DNA of 29,214 bases, taken from the NCBI GenBank assembly GCA_964575675.1, contig CAZNRY010000027.1, positions 1-29,214 on the forward strand, written 5' to 3'. Under the pieces are notes generated by a model, which worked only from the letters and a program-made list of their open reading frames with translations, had not been told where the DNA came from and ran no database searches. How positions within the stretch are numbered: position 1 is the stretch's first letter; the number at the start of each line of letters is the position of its first letter. A program made the translations under genes and the position numbers. This DNA is from CAZNRY01 sp964575675. GTDB lineage: Bacteria > Eisenbacteria > RBG-16-71-46 > CAIMUX01 > VGJL01. Positions 16,412 to 24,640 of the stretch are shown here, in pieces.

Positions 16412-16989
16412 CTCGAATCTCCAACGCGGTGATGCCACAGGGCTCCCCGATGCCCGCGGATCCTACGGGGACGCCGGCGCCTTGATCGGATATGGCGGCG
16501 GATCGGGGATTGTCCGATGAGCCAGGTGCGGTCGAATCCCCATGCAGGCCACTCGGGCTGGGTGACGCCGCCCCCGTCCACAAGGGCGGGATGGTAGGTC
16601 AACCGGTTGGGGGGGCCGCCTTCAGCGGGGATCACGAAGACGTCGGTGTTGCCCCCGTGCTGCCCGCTGAAGGCGATGCGGGCGCCGTCGGGAGAGAAAT
16701 GGGCCAGCGATTCCTCCCCCTCGTCCGCCGTAAGCCGGCGCGCGATGCCGCCCGACAGGGGGGCGACCCACAGATCCCCCTCGCTGCTGAAGACGACCTC
16801 GCGGCCGTTCGTATCGGGGTAGGGCAGAAATCCCTGAGCCGTACCCGGCTGCTGGGCGCGCGACGGCTCGGCCGTGAATGCGAGGCACGGCCCCAAGAGC
16901 AGAAGCGCGAGGATGGCGGCCGCCAGGGGGCTCCACGGGGCGCGGATGGCACCGAGCACCCGGCTGGATCGTGCTGGGACAATGCTCAT
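16408..16989 (-). pseudogene. N-terminal remnant of tricorn-type protease
   Basis: This is a 193-codon frame with a good start (GGAGG about 5 nt before ATG 16989) and a hydrophobic export signal (about residues 22-40). One beta-propeller segment follows, strongly like the tricorn/TolB PD40 start: PYPDTNGREVVFSSEGDLWV, then RRLT...HFSPDGARIAFSG and DVFVIPAEGGPPNRLTYHPA (to about residue 135). After that the sequence turns into Arg-rich, low-likeness residues and stops. Tricorn proteins exceed 1000 residues, so the rest of the propeller, the PDZ and the catalytic domains are absent. The stop overlaps the sppA ATG (ATGA). I read it as a deletion relic, possibly still translated as a short exported protein. 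Confidence 0.7.
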
Positions 16990-17235
16990 GAACTCCTCCG
17001 AAAGCCTGCGGGCCGGGAACGGTTCACAAGTCGTGAAGATACCACTCCCTACGCCCGGCAATGAGATCCGGTTTCCGGGGTCGAAGGCTGCCGACGAGCG
17101 TGCGCAATCGCTGCGGAGAGCATGCCCGCCGATGTATTCTCTTCGGGGCGGGCGTCCGGTCCGGCGGGATTGCACGGGGCGGGAGCATGAGTGCGGATCC
17201 CGCGAGCAGGACGACGCGTGGAAGAGGAGGATCGA

Positions 17236-18045
17236 ATGCCGGTTGGGAGTTCGGGACGTTTGGATCGTTGGGTTTGGCCACTGGTCGTTCTGATGACGGT
17301 CGGGTCTGCCTACTACCAGAAGGTGACCGGCCCGTCATACCCGATCCGGGTGCGGGACGACTGGCAGGGTCGCACGATCCAGGCCTTCTTGGAGCGAAGC
17401 CACGGGGGAGGCGGCGACCAGAGGGTCGAGGTGCAGGGAATCGGGGATAACGTCCGTGGGGAGCTCTTCTGGAGACGCTACCCGTCGCGGGAACCGTTTT
17501 CCCGGCAAGAGATGGTCCTCGAAGGAGACCGGCTGACCGGCGCGCTGCCGCATCAACCCCCGGCCGGCAAACTGGAGTACCGGATCGCCCTGCATGCGGA
17601 GAACGGAACATTGTCGCTTCCGCATGCGGGTACGGCGATCACTCGTTTCAAGGGACACGTGCCCCTTCCCGTCCTGATCCCGCACATCATTTTCATGTTC
17701 ATTGCCATGCTGTTGTCGAACCGCGCGGGGATCGGCGCGACAATCGTCGATGGGAAGGCCCCGACATATACAAAATGGGTCTTGGGTTTGCTTATTGCCG
17801 GCGGGTTGATTCTCGGACCGGTCGTGCAGAAGCTCGCCTTCGGCGCCTTCTGGACCGGGGTTCCCTTCGGATGGGATCTGACCGACAACAAGACCTTGAT
17901 TGCGGTTCTCGGCTGGCTCGCCGCCCTCTGGGCGCAGCGGAGAAACGCGGGTGCGCGGACCGTCACGATCGCGGCGGCGTTGATCACATTGGTCATATTC
18001 CTCATTCCGCACAGCCTTTTCGGTTCCGAGTTGAAGGTGGAGTGA
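17236..18045 (+). CDS. Unrecognised membrane protein with extracytoplasmic domain and C-terminal helices
   Basis: This is a 269-residue protein. GAGGAGG at 17224-17230 sets ATG 17236 (MPVGSSGRLDRW). One N-terminal membrane helix (about 11-27) leads to an extracytoplasmic beta-rich domain of about 125 residues with YYQKVTGPSYPIRV and GRTIQAFLERSHGG. At least three or four membrane helices follow (PVLIPHIIFMFIAMLLS, WVLGLLIAGGLILGPVV, TLIAVLGWLAALWAQ, TIAAALITLVIFLIP). Conserved-looking polar residues sit near the last helices (GWDLTDNKT). I believe similar uncharacterised proteins exist in Bacteroidota/FCB genomes, but I cannot name a family. It is divergent from the tricorn relic and precedes the xanthine dehydrogenase operon by 79 bp. 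A functional tie to that operon is unproven. Confidence 0.8.
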   Translation: MPVGSSGRLDRWVWPLVVLMTVGSAYYQKVTGPSYPIRVRDDWQGRTIQAFLERSHGGGGDQRVEVQGIGDNVRGELFWRRYPSREPFSRQEMVLEGDRLTGALPHQPPAGKLEYRIALHAENGTLSLPHAGTAITRFKGHVPLPVLIPHIIFMFIAMLLSNRAGIGATIVDGKAPTYTKWVLGLLIAGGLILGPVVQKLAFGAFWTGVPFGWDLTDNKTLIAVLGWLAALWAQRRNAGARTVTIAAALITLVIFLIPHSLFGSELKVE

Positions 18046-18124
18046 CCCGGCGCGAGGGTCGGCCGGAGCCGCCATCATCGTTGGAACGAACGGCCGCGTG
18101 GAACGGCGCGGCGGAGATTGATCC

Positions 18125-20467
18125 ATGGGCGATGAGTTTCAGGCGATAGGCCGTCCGCACTGGCGTGTCGACGGCATCGGCAAGGTCACGGGGCGCGCGC
18201 GATTCGGGGCCGATCTGAGCCTGCCCGGAATGCTCTGGGGCAAGGTGCTGCTGGCCAGACGCCCCCATGCGCGAATCCGCTCGATCGACACGGACAAAGC
18301 CCGCCGAGTCCCGGGAGTGCGGGTCGTACTCACCGCGGCGGATCTTCCCTTCGAGAAGTTCTTTGGCGTCGTGATCAAGAACCAACCGATTCTGGCGGTC
18401 GATCGCGTCCTCCATTACGGGGACGGCGTCGCGATGGTAGCGGCGGAGACGAGGGAGGAGGCCGACGAGGCGATCTCCAACATCCGAGTAGACTACGAAG
18501 ACCTCCCGGGCGTTTTCAACCCCGAGGAGGCAATGCTTCCCGGCGCGCCCATTCTTCACGAGGCTTCCAATGTCTGCGTCCACCATCGGGTGAGGAAAGG
18601 CGACGTGCAGGCAGGGCTTGGGGATGCCGCGATCGTTCTCGAGCGGACATACAAGACCCAGCACATCGAGCACGCCTACATTGAACCGGAGGCGGTCCTG
18701 GCCGAGCCGACCGAGGACGGCGGGATGCGCGTCATCGGATCGATCCAGAACATATTTTCGACTCGGAGGTCCTTGGCCGCAGTGCTCGGCTGCGATCTCG
18801 CCCGCGTAACCGTCGAGCACGCGGCGATGGGTGGCTCATTCGGCGGCAAGGACGAGGTCATGACGCAGATGGCATGTCGCGCGGCGCTTCTGGCAACGGC
18901 GGCTGGCCGTCCCGTCAAGATCGTGAATAGTCGCGAAAACTCGATGGTCGAATCGTACAAGCGACATCCCTATGTCATGCACTACAAGCTCGGCGCGGCG
19001 GCCGATGGACGATTGACGGCGATCGAGACGCGAATCGTGGCCGATGCCGGAGCCTATGCGTCGATGTCGCCGTTCGTAACATGGAGATCGGTCGTGCAGG
19101 CGACGGGCCCCTACGAGTGTCCGAATGTCAGCACGGACGTTTACGCCGCCTACACGAACAATGTCTACACCGGAGCCATGCGAGGGTTCGGGTCTCCGCA
19201 GGTCAACTTCGCGATCGAATCCTTGATCGACGAACTGGCGGAACAGTTGGGTCGCGACCCCCTCGAGCTGCGGTTGCAGAACGGGATCCAGAGGGGTTCC
19301 GTCACCGCTACGGGGCAGACGCTCGATCACGAGGTTTCACTCGGCGAGGTTCTGCGAGAAGCGGCCGAGAGGGCCGGGTGGGCGCGCAAAAGGCGCGTGA
19401 TCGAGGAAAAGAACCGATCGAGAAAAGACGGCAAGCGCACGGGGATCGGACTCGCCTGTTCCTATCGCGGCGTCAGCCTCGGCGCCGAGGGAACGGATGC
19501 CGTCGGCGCGATCGTCTCGGTGCAAACCGATGGTTCCGTCCTAGTGAGCGTCGGGTTGACCGACATGGGGCAAGGGGTGTCGAGCGCGGTTTCCCTGATC
19601 GCGGCCGAGGTCCTGGGGATCGACACGCGGAGGGTCAAGTTCTGGAATGTCCACACCGGACGGGTCCCCGATTCGGGGCCGACGGTCGCGAGCCGCTCGA
19701 CGCTGATGGGAGGACAGGCGGCGAAGAAGGCGGCGGAGGCGGTGCTCGAGGTTCTCTTCGAGGTAGTCGCCGAATCTATCGACGCTCCGAAGGGACGGCT
19801 CGTCGCGCGGGACGGAAGGATCTTCGTGAGCGATGATGTCGCGCGGGGCCGCAGCTTCGAGGAGGCGGCCGGGCTCGCCTTCGCGCGTGGGAGGCCGCTC
19901 CTCGGATTCGGATGGCACAAGTCGCCGCGAACGACCTGGGACGAGGAGAAGGGACAAGGGGAGGCATACTTCACCTTCGTGTACGGGGCGAACGTAGCCG
20001 AGGTGGAGGTTGACGCCGAGACCGGCAAGGTCGAGGTGACGAAGGTGACGGCGGCGCACGATGTCGGACGCGCGATCAGCCCGGCGATGATTCGAAGCCA
20101 GATCTGCGGCGGCATTGCGATGGGTCTTGGATACGCGATCCTCGAGAGATTCGGGATCGACGACGGGATCCCCACGAGCTGGAACCTCGACGAGTACTTG
20201 ATCGCGACCTCGCTCGACATGCCCGAGGTCGAGGCGATCATTGTCGAGAACCCCGATCCGCTAGGGCCGTTCGGGGCGAAGAGCATCGGCGAGCCGGCCA
20301 CGGAAATCGCGGCCCCTGCGATCGCCAACGCGATCGCTCACGCGGTCGGACGCAGGGTGCGCGAGCTGCCGGCGGACCTCGAGATGGTCCTGCTCGGAAG
20401 GCGGCTGACTAAAATCTCTCCGATCGCGACGAAGACCGCCGAAGGGAGAAAGGAGGAACGGCCATGA
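18125..20467 (+). CDS. xdhA: Xanthine dehydrogenase family, molybdopterin-binding subunit
   Basis: This 780-residue large subunit of a three-subunit molybdenum hydroxylase would hydroxylate purines or related N-heterocycles (hypoxanthine to xanthine to urate, or the reverse under reducing conditions). The first ~110 residues form the aldehyde oxidase/XDH hammerhead domain, opening GRPHWRVDGIGKVTGRARFG. Cofactor motifs are GGSFGGK (236-242), MRGFGSPQ (352-359) and, near the C terminus, GAKSIGEPATE with the catalytic Glu E723. The cofactor domains look intact. Substrate specificity cannot be read from motifs alone. The neighbourhood (PreTA-like, SsnA, YgeW) favours a purine. ATG 18125 follows GGAG by about 9 nt. 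The stop overlaps the FAD-subunit start (ATGA), beginning a tight operon. Confidence 0.93.
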   Translation: MGDEFQAIGRPHWRVDGIGKVTGRARFGADLSLPGMLWGKVLLARRPHARIRSIDTDKARRVPGVRVVLTAADLPFEKFFGVVIKNQPILAVDRVLHYGDGVAMVAAETREEADEAISNIRVDYEDLPGVFNPEEAMLPGAPILHEASNVCVHHRVRKGDVQAGLGDAAIVLERTYKTQHIEHAYIEPEAVLAEPTEDGGMRVIGSIQNIFSTRRSLAAVLGCDLARVTVEHAAMGGSFGGKDEVMTQMACRAALLATAAGRPVKIVNSRENSMVESYKRHPYVMHYKLGAAADGRLTAIETRIVADAGAYASMSPFVTWRSVVQATGPYECPNVSTDVYAAYTNNVYTGAMRGFGSPQVNFAIESLIDELAEQLGRDPLELRLQNGIQRGSVTATGQTLDHEVSLGEVLREAAERAGWARKRRVIEEKNRSRKDGKRTGIGLACSYRGVSLGAEGTDAVGAIVSVQTDGSVLVSVGLTDMGQGVSSAVSLIAAEVLGIDTRRVKFWNVHTGRVPDSGPTVASRSTLMGGQAAKKAAEAVLEVLFEVVAESIDAPKGRLVARDGRIFVSDDVARGRSFEEAAGLAFARGRPLLGFGWHKSPRTTWDEEKGQGEAYFTFVYGANVAEVEVDAETGKVEVTKVTAAHDVGRAISPAMIRSQICGGIAMGLGYAILERFGIDDGIPTSWNLDEYLIATSLDMPEVEAIIVENPDPLGPFGAKSIGEPATEIAAPAIANAIAHAVGRRVRELPADLEMVLLGRRLTKISPIATKTAEGRKEERP

Positions 20468-21357
20468 GGAGGCTTCGTTTCTCCCGGCTCTCGACGATCG
20501 AGGATCTCCTCGAGTGGAAGGCGAAGTTCGGGGCGCTGGGCAGGCCGATCGCCGGGGGCACCGACCTGATCGTGACGCTTCGGGAGGCGGGATTCGATCT
20601 CCCCGCGATCGATGTCGGTGACATCAGGGCGGTTCCGGATCTCAAGGGAATCGACATCGACGGGGGAGACACGGCTGCGACGGGATGCGGGATCCGCATT
20701 GGACCGCTCGCGACCCACAGCGAGATATCCTGCCACCCGGAGATCGGTCGGAGGGCGGCCCTCCTCGCGGCGGGGGCCTCGGAGGTCGGGTCGCCCCAGA
20801 TCCGAAACCGTGGAACGATCGGCGGCAACGTATGCAACGCCTCCCCGTGCGCGGACACCGTTCCGCCGCTGATCGCGCTCGGCGCCGTCCTCACCCTGCG
20901 CTCCCTTCGCGGAGCGAGAAACCTGCCGATCGAGGAAGCGATCCTGGGCCCGTACCGCACCGCGATCGAGGACGACGAGGTCCTTACCGACATCCGTTTC
21001 GCCGTCCCGCAGGAAGGGTCCGGATCGGCCTTCATCAAGCTCGGCCGCCGCAATGCCCTCTCGATATCGAGGATGAGCATCGCCGTGATGAGCCGCGTGG
21101 ACGGCAGGGGGATTCTGCGGGACGTGCGGGTTGCGGGAGGATCAATCGCGCCGACGCCGCGGCGCTTCCGCGCTGTGGAGACCGTACTCGATGGAAACCT
21201 CCCGGGCGACGACCTGCTCGCCGCGGCCGGCGAGGAGATGGTGGCCGAGATGATCCGAATGACGGGCCGGCGCTGGTCCACCCCGTACAAGGAGCCGGTC
21301 GTCGCGGCTCTGCTCAAGAGAGCTATCTTACGGTCGATCCCCCGGAGGGAAGAATGA
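20464..21357 (+). CDS. xdhB: Xanthine dehydrogenase family, FAD-binding subunit
   Basis: This 297-residue FAD subunit passes electrons from the Fe-S subunit to NAD+ or another acceptor. FAD-binding landmarks are IAGGTDLIV near residue 30 and RNRGTIGGNVCNASPCADTV (about 117-136), in the PCMH-type fold. The C-terminal CO-dehydrogenase flavoprotein domain includes FIKLGRRNALSISRM and VAGGSIAPTPRR. Both boundaries are ATGA overlaps, with xdhA upstream and the 2Fe-2S subunit downstream, so equimolar coupled translation is likely. The gene order Mo, FAD, Fe-S matches many bacterial purine-degrading operons. Confidence 0.93.
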   Translation: MRRLRFSRLSTIEDLLEWKAKFGALGRPIAGGTDLIVTLREAGFDLPAIDVGDIRAVPDLKGIDIDGGDTAATGCGIRIGPLATHSEISCHPEIGRRAALLAAGASEVGSPQIRNRGTIGGNVCNASPCADTVPPLIALGAVLTLRSLRGARNLPIEEAILGPYRTAIEDDEVLTDIRFAVPQEGSGSAFIKLGRRNALSISRMSIAVMSRVDGRGILRDVRVAGGSIAPTPRRFRAVETVLDGNLPGDDLLAAAGEEMVAEMIRMTGRRWSTPYKEPVVAALLKRAILRSIPRREE

Positions 21358-21947
21358 GCAACGAGCATGTTCCAACGGCCGGCGGTGATCGCGGCGCGGG
21401 CGAACCACAGGAGACGATTCACATTCGCTTTACTCTGAACGGCGCCCCGTGCACCGTCGATGCGCCGCCGGAAGCTACGCTCCTGCAGCTCCTCCGCGAC
21501 CACATTTTCCTCACGGGCACGAAGTGCGGATGCGAGATTGGGCAGTGCGGCGCGTGTACGGTGATTCTCGAGGGCGAGGCCGTCGCAAGCTGCCTGATCC
21601 TCGCCGGGCAGGCGGAAGGACTCCGCGTCGAGACGGTCGAGGGGTTGGACGATCGCGTCACCCAATCGGGGGAGGGATTGCACCCGCTCCAGCGCGCGTT
21701 CCTCGACTGCGACGCGGTCGCCTGCGGATTTTGCACCCCGGGAATGCTGATGGCGGCCAAAGCTCTATTGGACGTGAATCCAAAACCGACGCGGCAAGAG
21801 ATCAAACGCGCGATCAGCGGCAACCTGTGTCGATGCACGGGCTATCTACCGATCGTCGAGGCGATCGAGCAGGCGGCCGGGAAGATGAACTCCCCGGGGA
21901 GGCTGACGACGGGCGGTTCGCGCGGAATGTGCAGGAGGCAGGGATGA
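21354..21947 (+). CDS. xdhC: Xanthine dehydrogenase family, [2Fe-2S] subunit
   Basis: This 197-residue small subunit carries two [2Fe-2S] clusters. The plant-type ferredoxin cluster is CGCEIGQCGACTV plus the distal Cys in ASC. The helical-domain cluster is CGFCTPGM and CRCTGY. All eight Cys are present. The symbol follows the E. coli XdhABC subunit naming. In many other species xdhC denotes the cofactor-insertion factor, which this is not. ATG 21354 has CGGAGGGA just upstream and overlaps the xdhB stop, and its own stop overlaps the PreT-like start (ATGA). The N terminus has about 20 extra hydrophilic residues before the ferredoxin fold. Confidence 0.93.
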   Translation: MSNEHVPTAGGDRGAGEPQETIHIRFTLNGAPCTVDAPPEATLLQLLRDHIFLTGTKCGCEIGQCGACTVILEGEAVASCLILAGQAEGLRVETVEGLDDRVTQSGEGLHPLQRAFLDCDAVACGFCTPGMLMAAKALLDVNPKPTRQEIKRAISGNLCRCTGYLPIVEAIEQAAGKMNSPGRLTTGGSRGMCRRQG

Positions 21948-23299
21948 CGAAAAAGATCCAGATCGAACCCCAGCTTAATTCGACCCAGGCGTTGCGGGAG
22001 GCGTCGCGGTGTCTGCAGTGCTTCGATGCGCCGTGTGCGAAGGCGTGTCCCGCCGGGATCGTGATCCCGCGCTTCATCCGGATGATCCGAAGCGGAAACG
22101 TCCGGGGGGCGGCGGAAGTCGTCCGAAGCGCCAACCCGATGGCATTGAGTTGCGGTATCGCCTGTCCCGACGAGCAGCTCTGCGCGGCGGCGTGTCTCCG
22201 CGCCTCGATCGATGCGCCGATCTCGATCCGCAGGCTTCATCGGTTCGCGAACGACCACGAGGAGGATGCGGGGCCCAGGCTCCCGGTGTTCGCTCCCCGG
22301 ACCCCCGCGCGCGTGGCGGTTGTTGGGGGCGGCCCATCCGGGCTCGCGTGCGCCTTCGAGCTCAGGCGCAGCGGGGTTGCCGTCACTCTGTACGAGGGGC
22401 GGGACCGCGTGGGCGGCGTCCTGTCGAGCACGATACCCCTCTACCGGTTCCCGGAAAGGGTGATCCAGCGAGACGCGGCCTGGGCGCTCGGTTTCGATCG
22501 GAAGAAGGGTCGAATCGCCGGAGGTCAGAAAGACAGCGCGGCTGTGAATGTGAAGCTTGGAGCCGAGGTCGGGGACGTGGAATCGCTCGCTCGAACCCAC
22601 GACGCGGTCTTCGTCGCGCCCGGACTCGTGATGCAGGACCCGGGGATCCCCGGATCGGATCTCCGCGGCGTTACGGACGCGGCGGAGTTTCTCGCGCGCT
22701 GCAGGAAGACGCGGTATGCGGCAAAGGTCGGGAAGGAAGTCGTCGTGATCGGCGGCGGGAACGTTGCCGTGGATGCCGCAATGGCCGCCGTCCGGTGCGG
22801 CGAGGTGGCGGTCGGGCCGGCTCCAAGGGTGAACATTCTCTACAGGAGGGGCCGGGCGGAGATGCCCGCCTGGGAGCGCGAGGTGAGCGAGGCGGAGCGC
22901 GTCGGCGTTGTCCTTCACTTCCTGGCGAGCCCCGTCGCTTTCGGAGGCGCCAAAGGACGCTTGACGGAAGTCCGCATCTGCAGGGTCGAGCTTGGGCAGG
23001 AGGACGAGACCGGCAGGCGGTCGGCCGTCCCGATCCCCGGAAGCGCCTATGTCATGCCGTGCGATAACGCGATTCTCGCGACCGGAATGCGCCTCGACCG
23101 GCGCCCGCTCGGCAAGCTTCCGGTCACGCGTCAGGGGCTGATCAAGACGGATGGCACCACGCGCAAGGTCCGGGGGAACGTCTTCGCGGGGGGCGATGTC
23201 GCGAACGCCGCTCAGACAATCGTGGCCGCGGTGAGGGACGGGAAGCTCGCCGCCGCCGCGATAGTCGAATTCCTGGGCGTGGGGAGGGGATCTCGATGA
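21944..23299 (+). CDS. preT: PreT-like NAD(P)H-dependent FAD/Fe-S oxidoreductase
   Basis: This 451-residue flavoprotein is of the glutamate-synthase-small-subunit / dihydropyrimidine-dehydrogenase N-terminal type. Eight Cys near the N terminus (23, 26, 31, 35, 70, 74, 80, 84) match the two-cluster Fer4_20 domain. A FAD Rossmann motif VVGGGPSG lies at about 126-133 and a nucleotide-binding GGGNVAVD at 270-277. The final ATGMRLDRRPLG and FAGGDVANAAQT complete the FAD site. In E. coli PreT feeds electrons to PreA. Here the preA-like gene follows immediately with an ATGA overlap. Since it is also fused by overlap to the xanthine dehydrogenase genes, it might equally serve a purine-reducing reaction. 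Confidence 0.88.
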   Translation: MTKKIQIEPQLNSTQALREASRCLQCFDAPCAKACPAGIVIPRFIRMIRSGNVRGAAEVVRSANPMALSCGIACPDEQLCAAACLRASIDAPISIRRLHRFANDHEEDAGPRLPVFAPRTPARVAVVGGGPSGLACAFELRRSGVAVTLYEGRDRVGGVLSSTIPLYRFPERVIQRDAAWALGFDRKKGRIAGGQKDSAAVNVKLGAEVGDVESLARTHDAVFVAPGLVMQDPGIPGSDLRGVTDAAEFLARCRKTRYAAKVGKEVVVIGGGNVAVDAAMAAVRCGEVAVGPAPRVNILYRRGRAEMPAWEREVSEAERVGVVLHFLASPVAFGGAKGRLTEVRICRVELGQEDETGRRSAVPIPGSAYVMPCDNAILATGMRLDRRPLGKLPVTRQGLIKTDGTTRKVRGNVFAGGDVANAAQTIVAAVRDGKLAAAAIVEFLGVGRGSR

Positions 23300-24585
23300 G
23301 CAAGCGAATCCACGACGTGGAGGAAGGCCTCGGGCACGAGGCTCTCTATTCCTACGGGAATCTGAGAACGCGGTTCTGCGGCATCGAGTTCGAGAACCCC
23401 TTCGTCCTCGCGGCGTCGCCTTGCACGGACGAGATGGAGATTCTGGGCCGCGGGTTGGAGATGGGCTGGGCGGGAGCCGTCCTCAAGACGACGTCCGTCG
23501 AGGGAACAAGGGTCGATCTCGCCAATCCGATGATGACGTCCCTGGACTATGGTCCGGAGAAACTGGTCGGCATGGGCAACATCGACTTGATCAGCGCCTA
23601 CCACATCGACGTGATCGAGCAGCGCGTCAGGAAGCTCAAAAAGAGCTTCCCCGGGAAGGTCATCATCGGATCGATGATGGGAACGGCGAAGGAAGATTGG
23701 CAATCGCTCGTGCGGCGCCTGGAGGCGGCCGGCGCGGACATGATCGAGTGCTCGTTCTCGTGTCCACAAGGGAGCATGGGAGAGAACCCGGGCAGGATGC
23801 TCGCTCAATCCGTCGAGGCGACCGAGAAGGTCGCGACGTGGGTCAAGCAATCGGCGAAGAAGATCCCGGTCTCGATCAAGATCACGCCGCAGGTCACCGA
23901 CATCGTAGAGGTCGCTCGGGCTCTGGAGCGAGCCGGGGTCGACGCGATCAGCGCATCCAACTCGATCCCGGCCCTGATGGGCATCGACATCGACACGTTC
24001 ACCCCGAACCCGTCGCTGAATGGGCGCTCGACGTACTCGGGTCTTACCGGGCCCGCGATCAAGCCGATCACTCTCCGAACGATCGCCGAGATCGCGCGAA
24101 ACGTGAAGCTGCCGATATTGGGAACCGGCGGCGCGAGCGATTGGAAGGACGCCGTCGAGTACATGCTCGTGGGGGCCGGCGTCGTGCAATACTGCACGGC
24201 CGTGATGCACTACGGTTTCCGCATCATCGACGATCTGAAGAGCGGCATGTCCCTCTATCTCCAAGAGAAGGGGTTCGACGGACCGGAGGACCTCGTCGGG
24301 TTGGCATTGCCGCACATCGTCTCGCACGATGACCTCCCCCGGCGCGAGATGCGGAGCCGGGTCGTCGAGGAGAAGTGCATCCGGTGCGGGCTTTGCCACG
24401 TCGCATGCCGCGACGGCGGACATATGGCGATCGAGTGGAGCGAGGAACGGATGCCCCATGTTGACGCCACGAAGTGCACCGGGTGCGGGCTCTGCCTGAC
24501 CGTCCAACCGGTTCAAGGATGTCTCGCATTGGACGTCGCGGGCAAGGCCGGGACGAAGAATGCAGGCGGCAAGGGGGCCCGATGA
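23296..24585 (+). CDS. preA: PreA-like dihydroorotate/dihydropyrimidine dehydrogenase with ferredoxin domain
   Basis: This 429-residue protein has an FMN TIM barrel related to dihydroorotate dehydrogenase (about 25-330), with landmarks NPFVLAASPCTD, KTTSVEG, SFSCPQGSMG and IKITPQVTDI, then a C-terminal 2[4Fe-4S] ferredoxin domain. The first cluster motif is complete (C361, C364, C367, C371). In the second (C394, C397, C400), the position that is normally the fourth Cys is Gln404. C409 lies five residues later, where DPD also has a Cys. The loop after SCPQG contains no Cys, unlike mammalian DPD, whose catalytic Cys lies there. So pyrimidine reduction is the family function but not assured here. 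It pairs with the PreT-like protein encoded upstream. Confidence 0.85.
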   Translation: MSKRIHDVEEGLGHEALYSYGNLRTRFCGIEFENPFVLAASPCTDEMEILGRGLEMGWAGAVLKTTSVEGTRVDLANPMMTSLDYGPEKLVGMGNIDLISAYHIDVIEQRVRKLKKSFPGKVIIGSMMGTAKEDWQSLVRRLEAAGADMIECSFSCPQGSMGENPGRMLAQSVEATEKVATWVKQSAKKIPVSIKITPQVTDIVEVARALERAGVDAISASNSIPALMGIDIDTFTPNPSLNGRSTYSGLTGPAIKPITLRTIAEIARNVKLPILGTGGASDWKDAVEYMLVGAGVVQYCTAVMHYGFRIIDDLKSGMSLYLQEKGFDGPEDLVGLALPHIVSHDDLPRREMRSRVVEEKCIRCGLCHVACRDGGHMAIEWSEERMPHVDATKCTGCGLCLTVQPVQGCLALDVAGKAGTKNAGGKGAR

Positions 24586-24640
24586 TGGGTCTCGTCTCGT
24601 GGCGCAGGGAACGGCGCGATGGGAAGGGACGGATGTTCCG

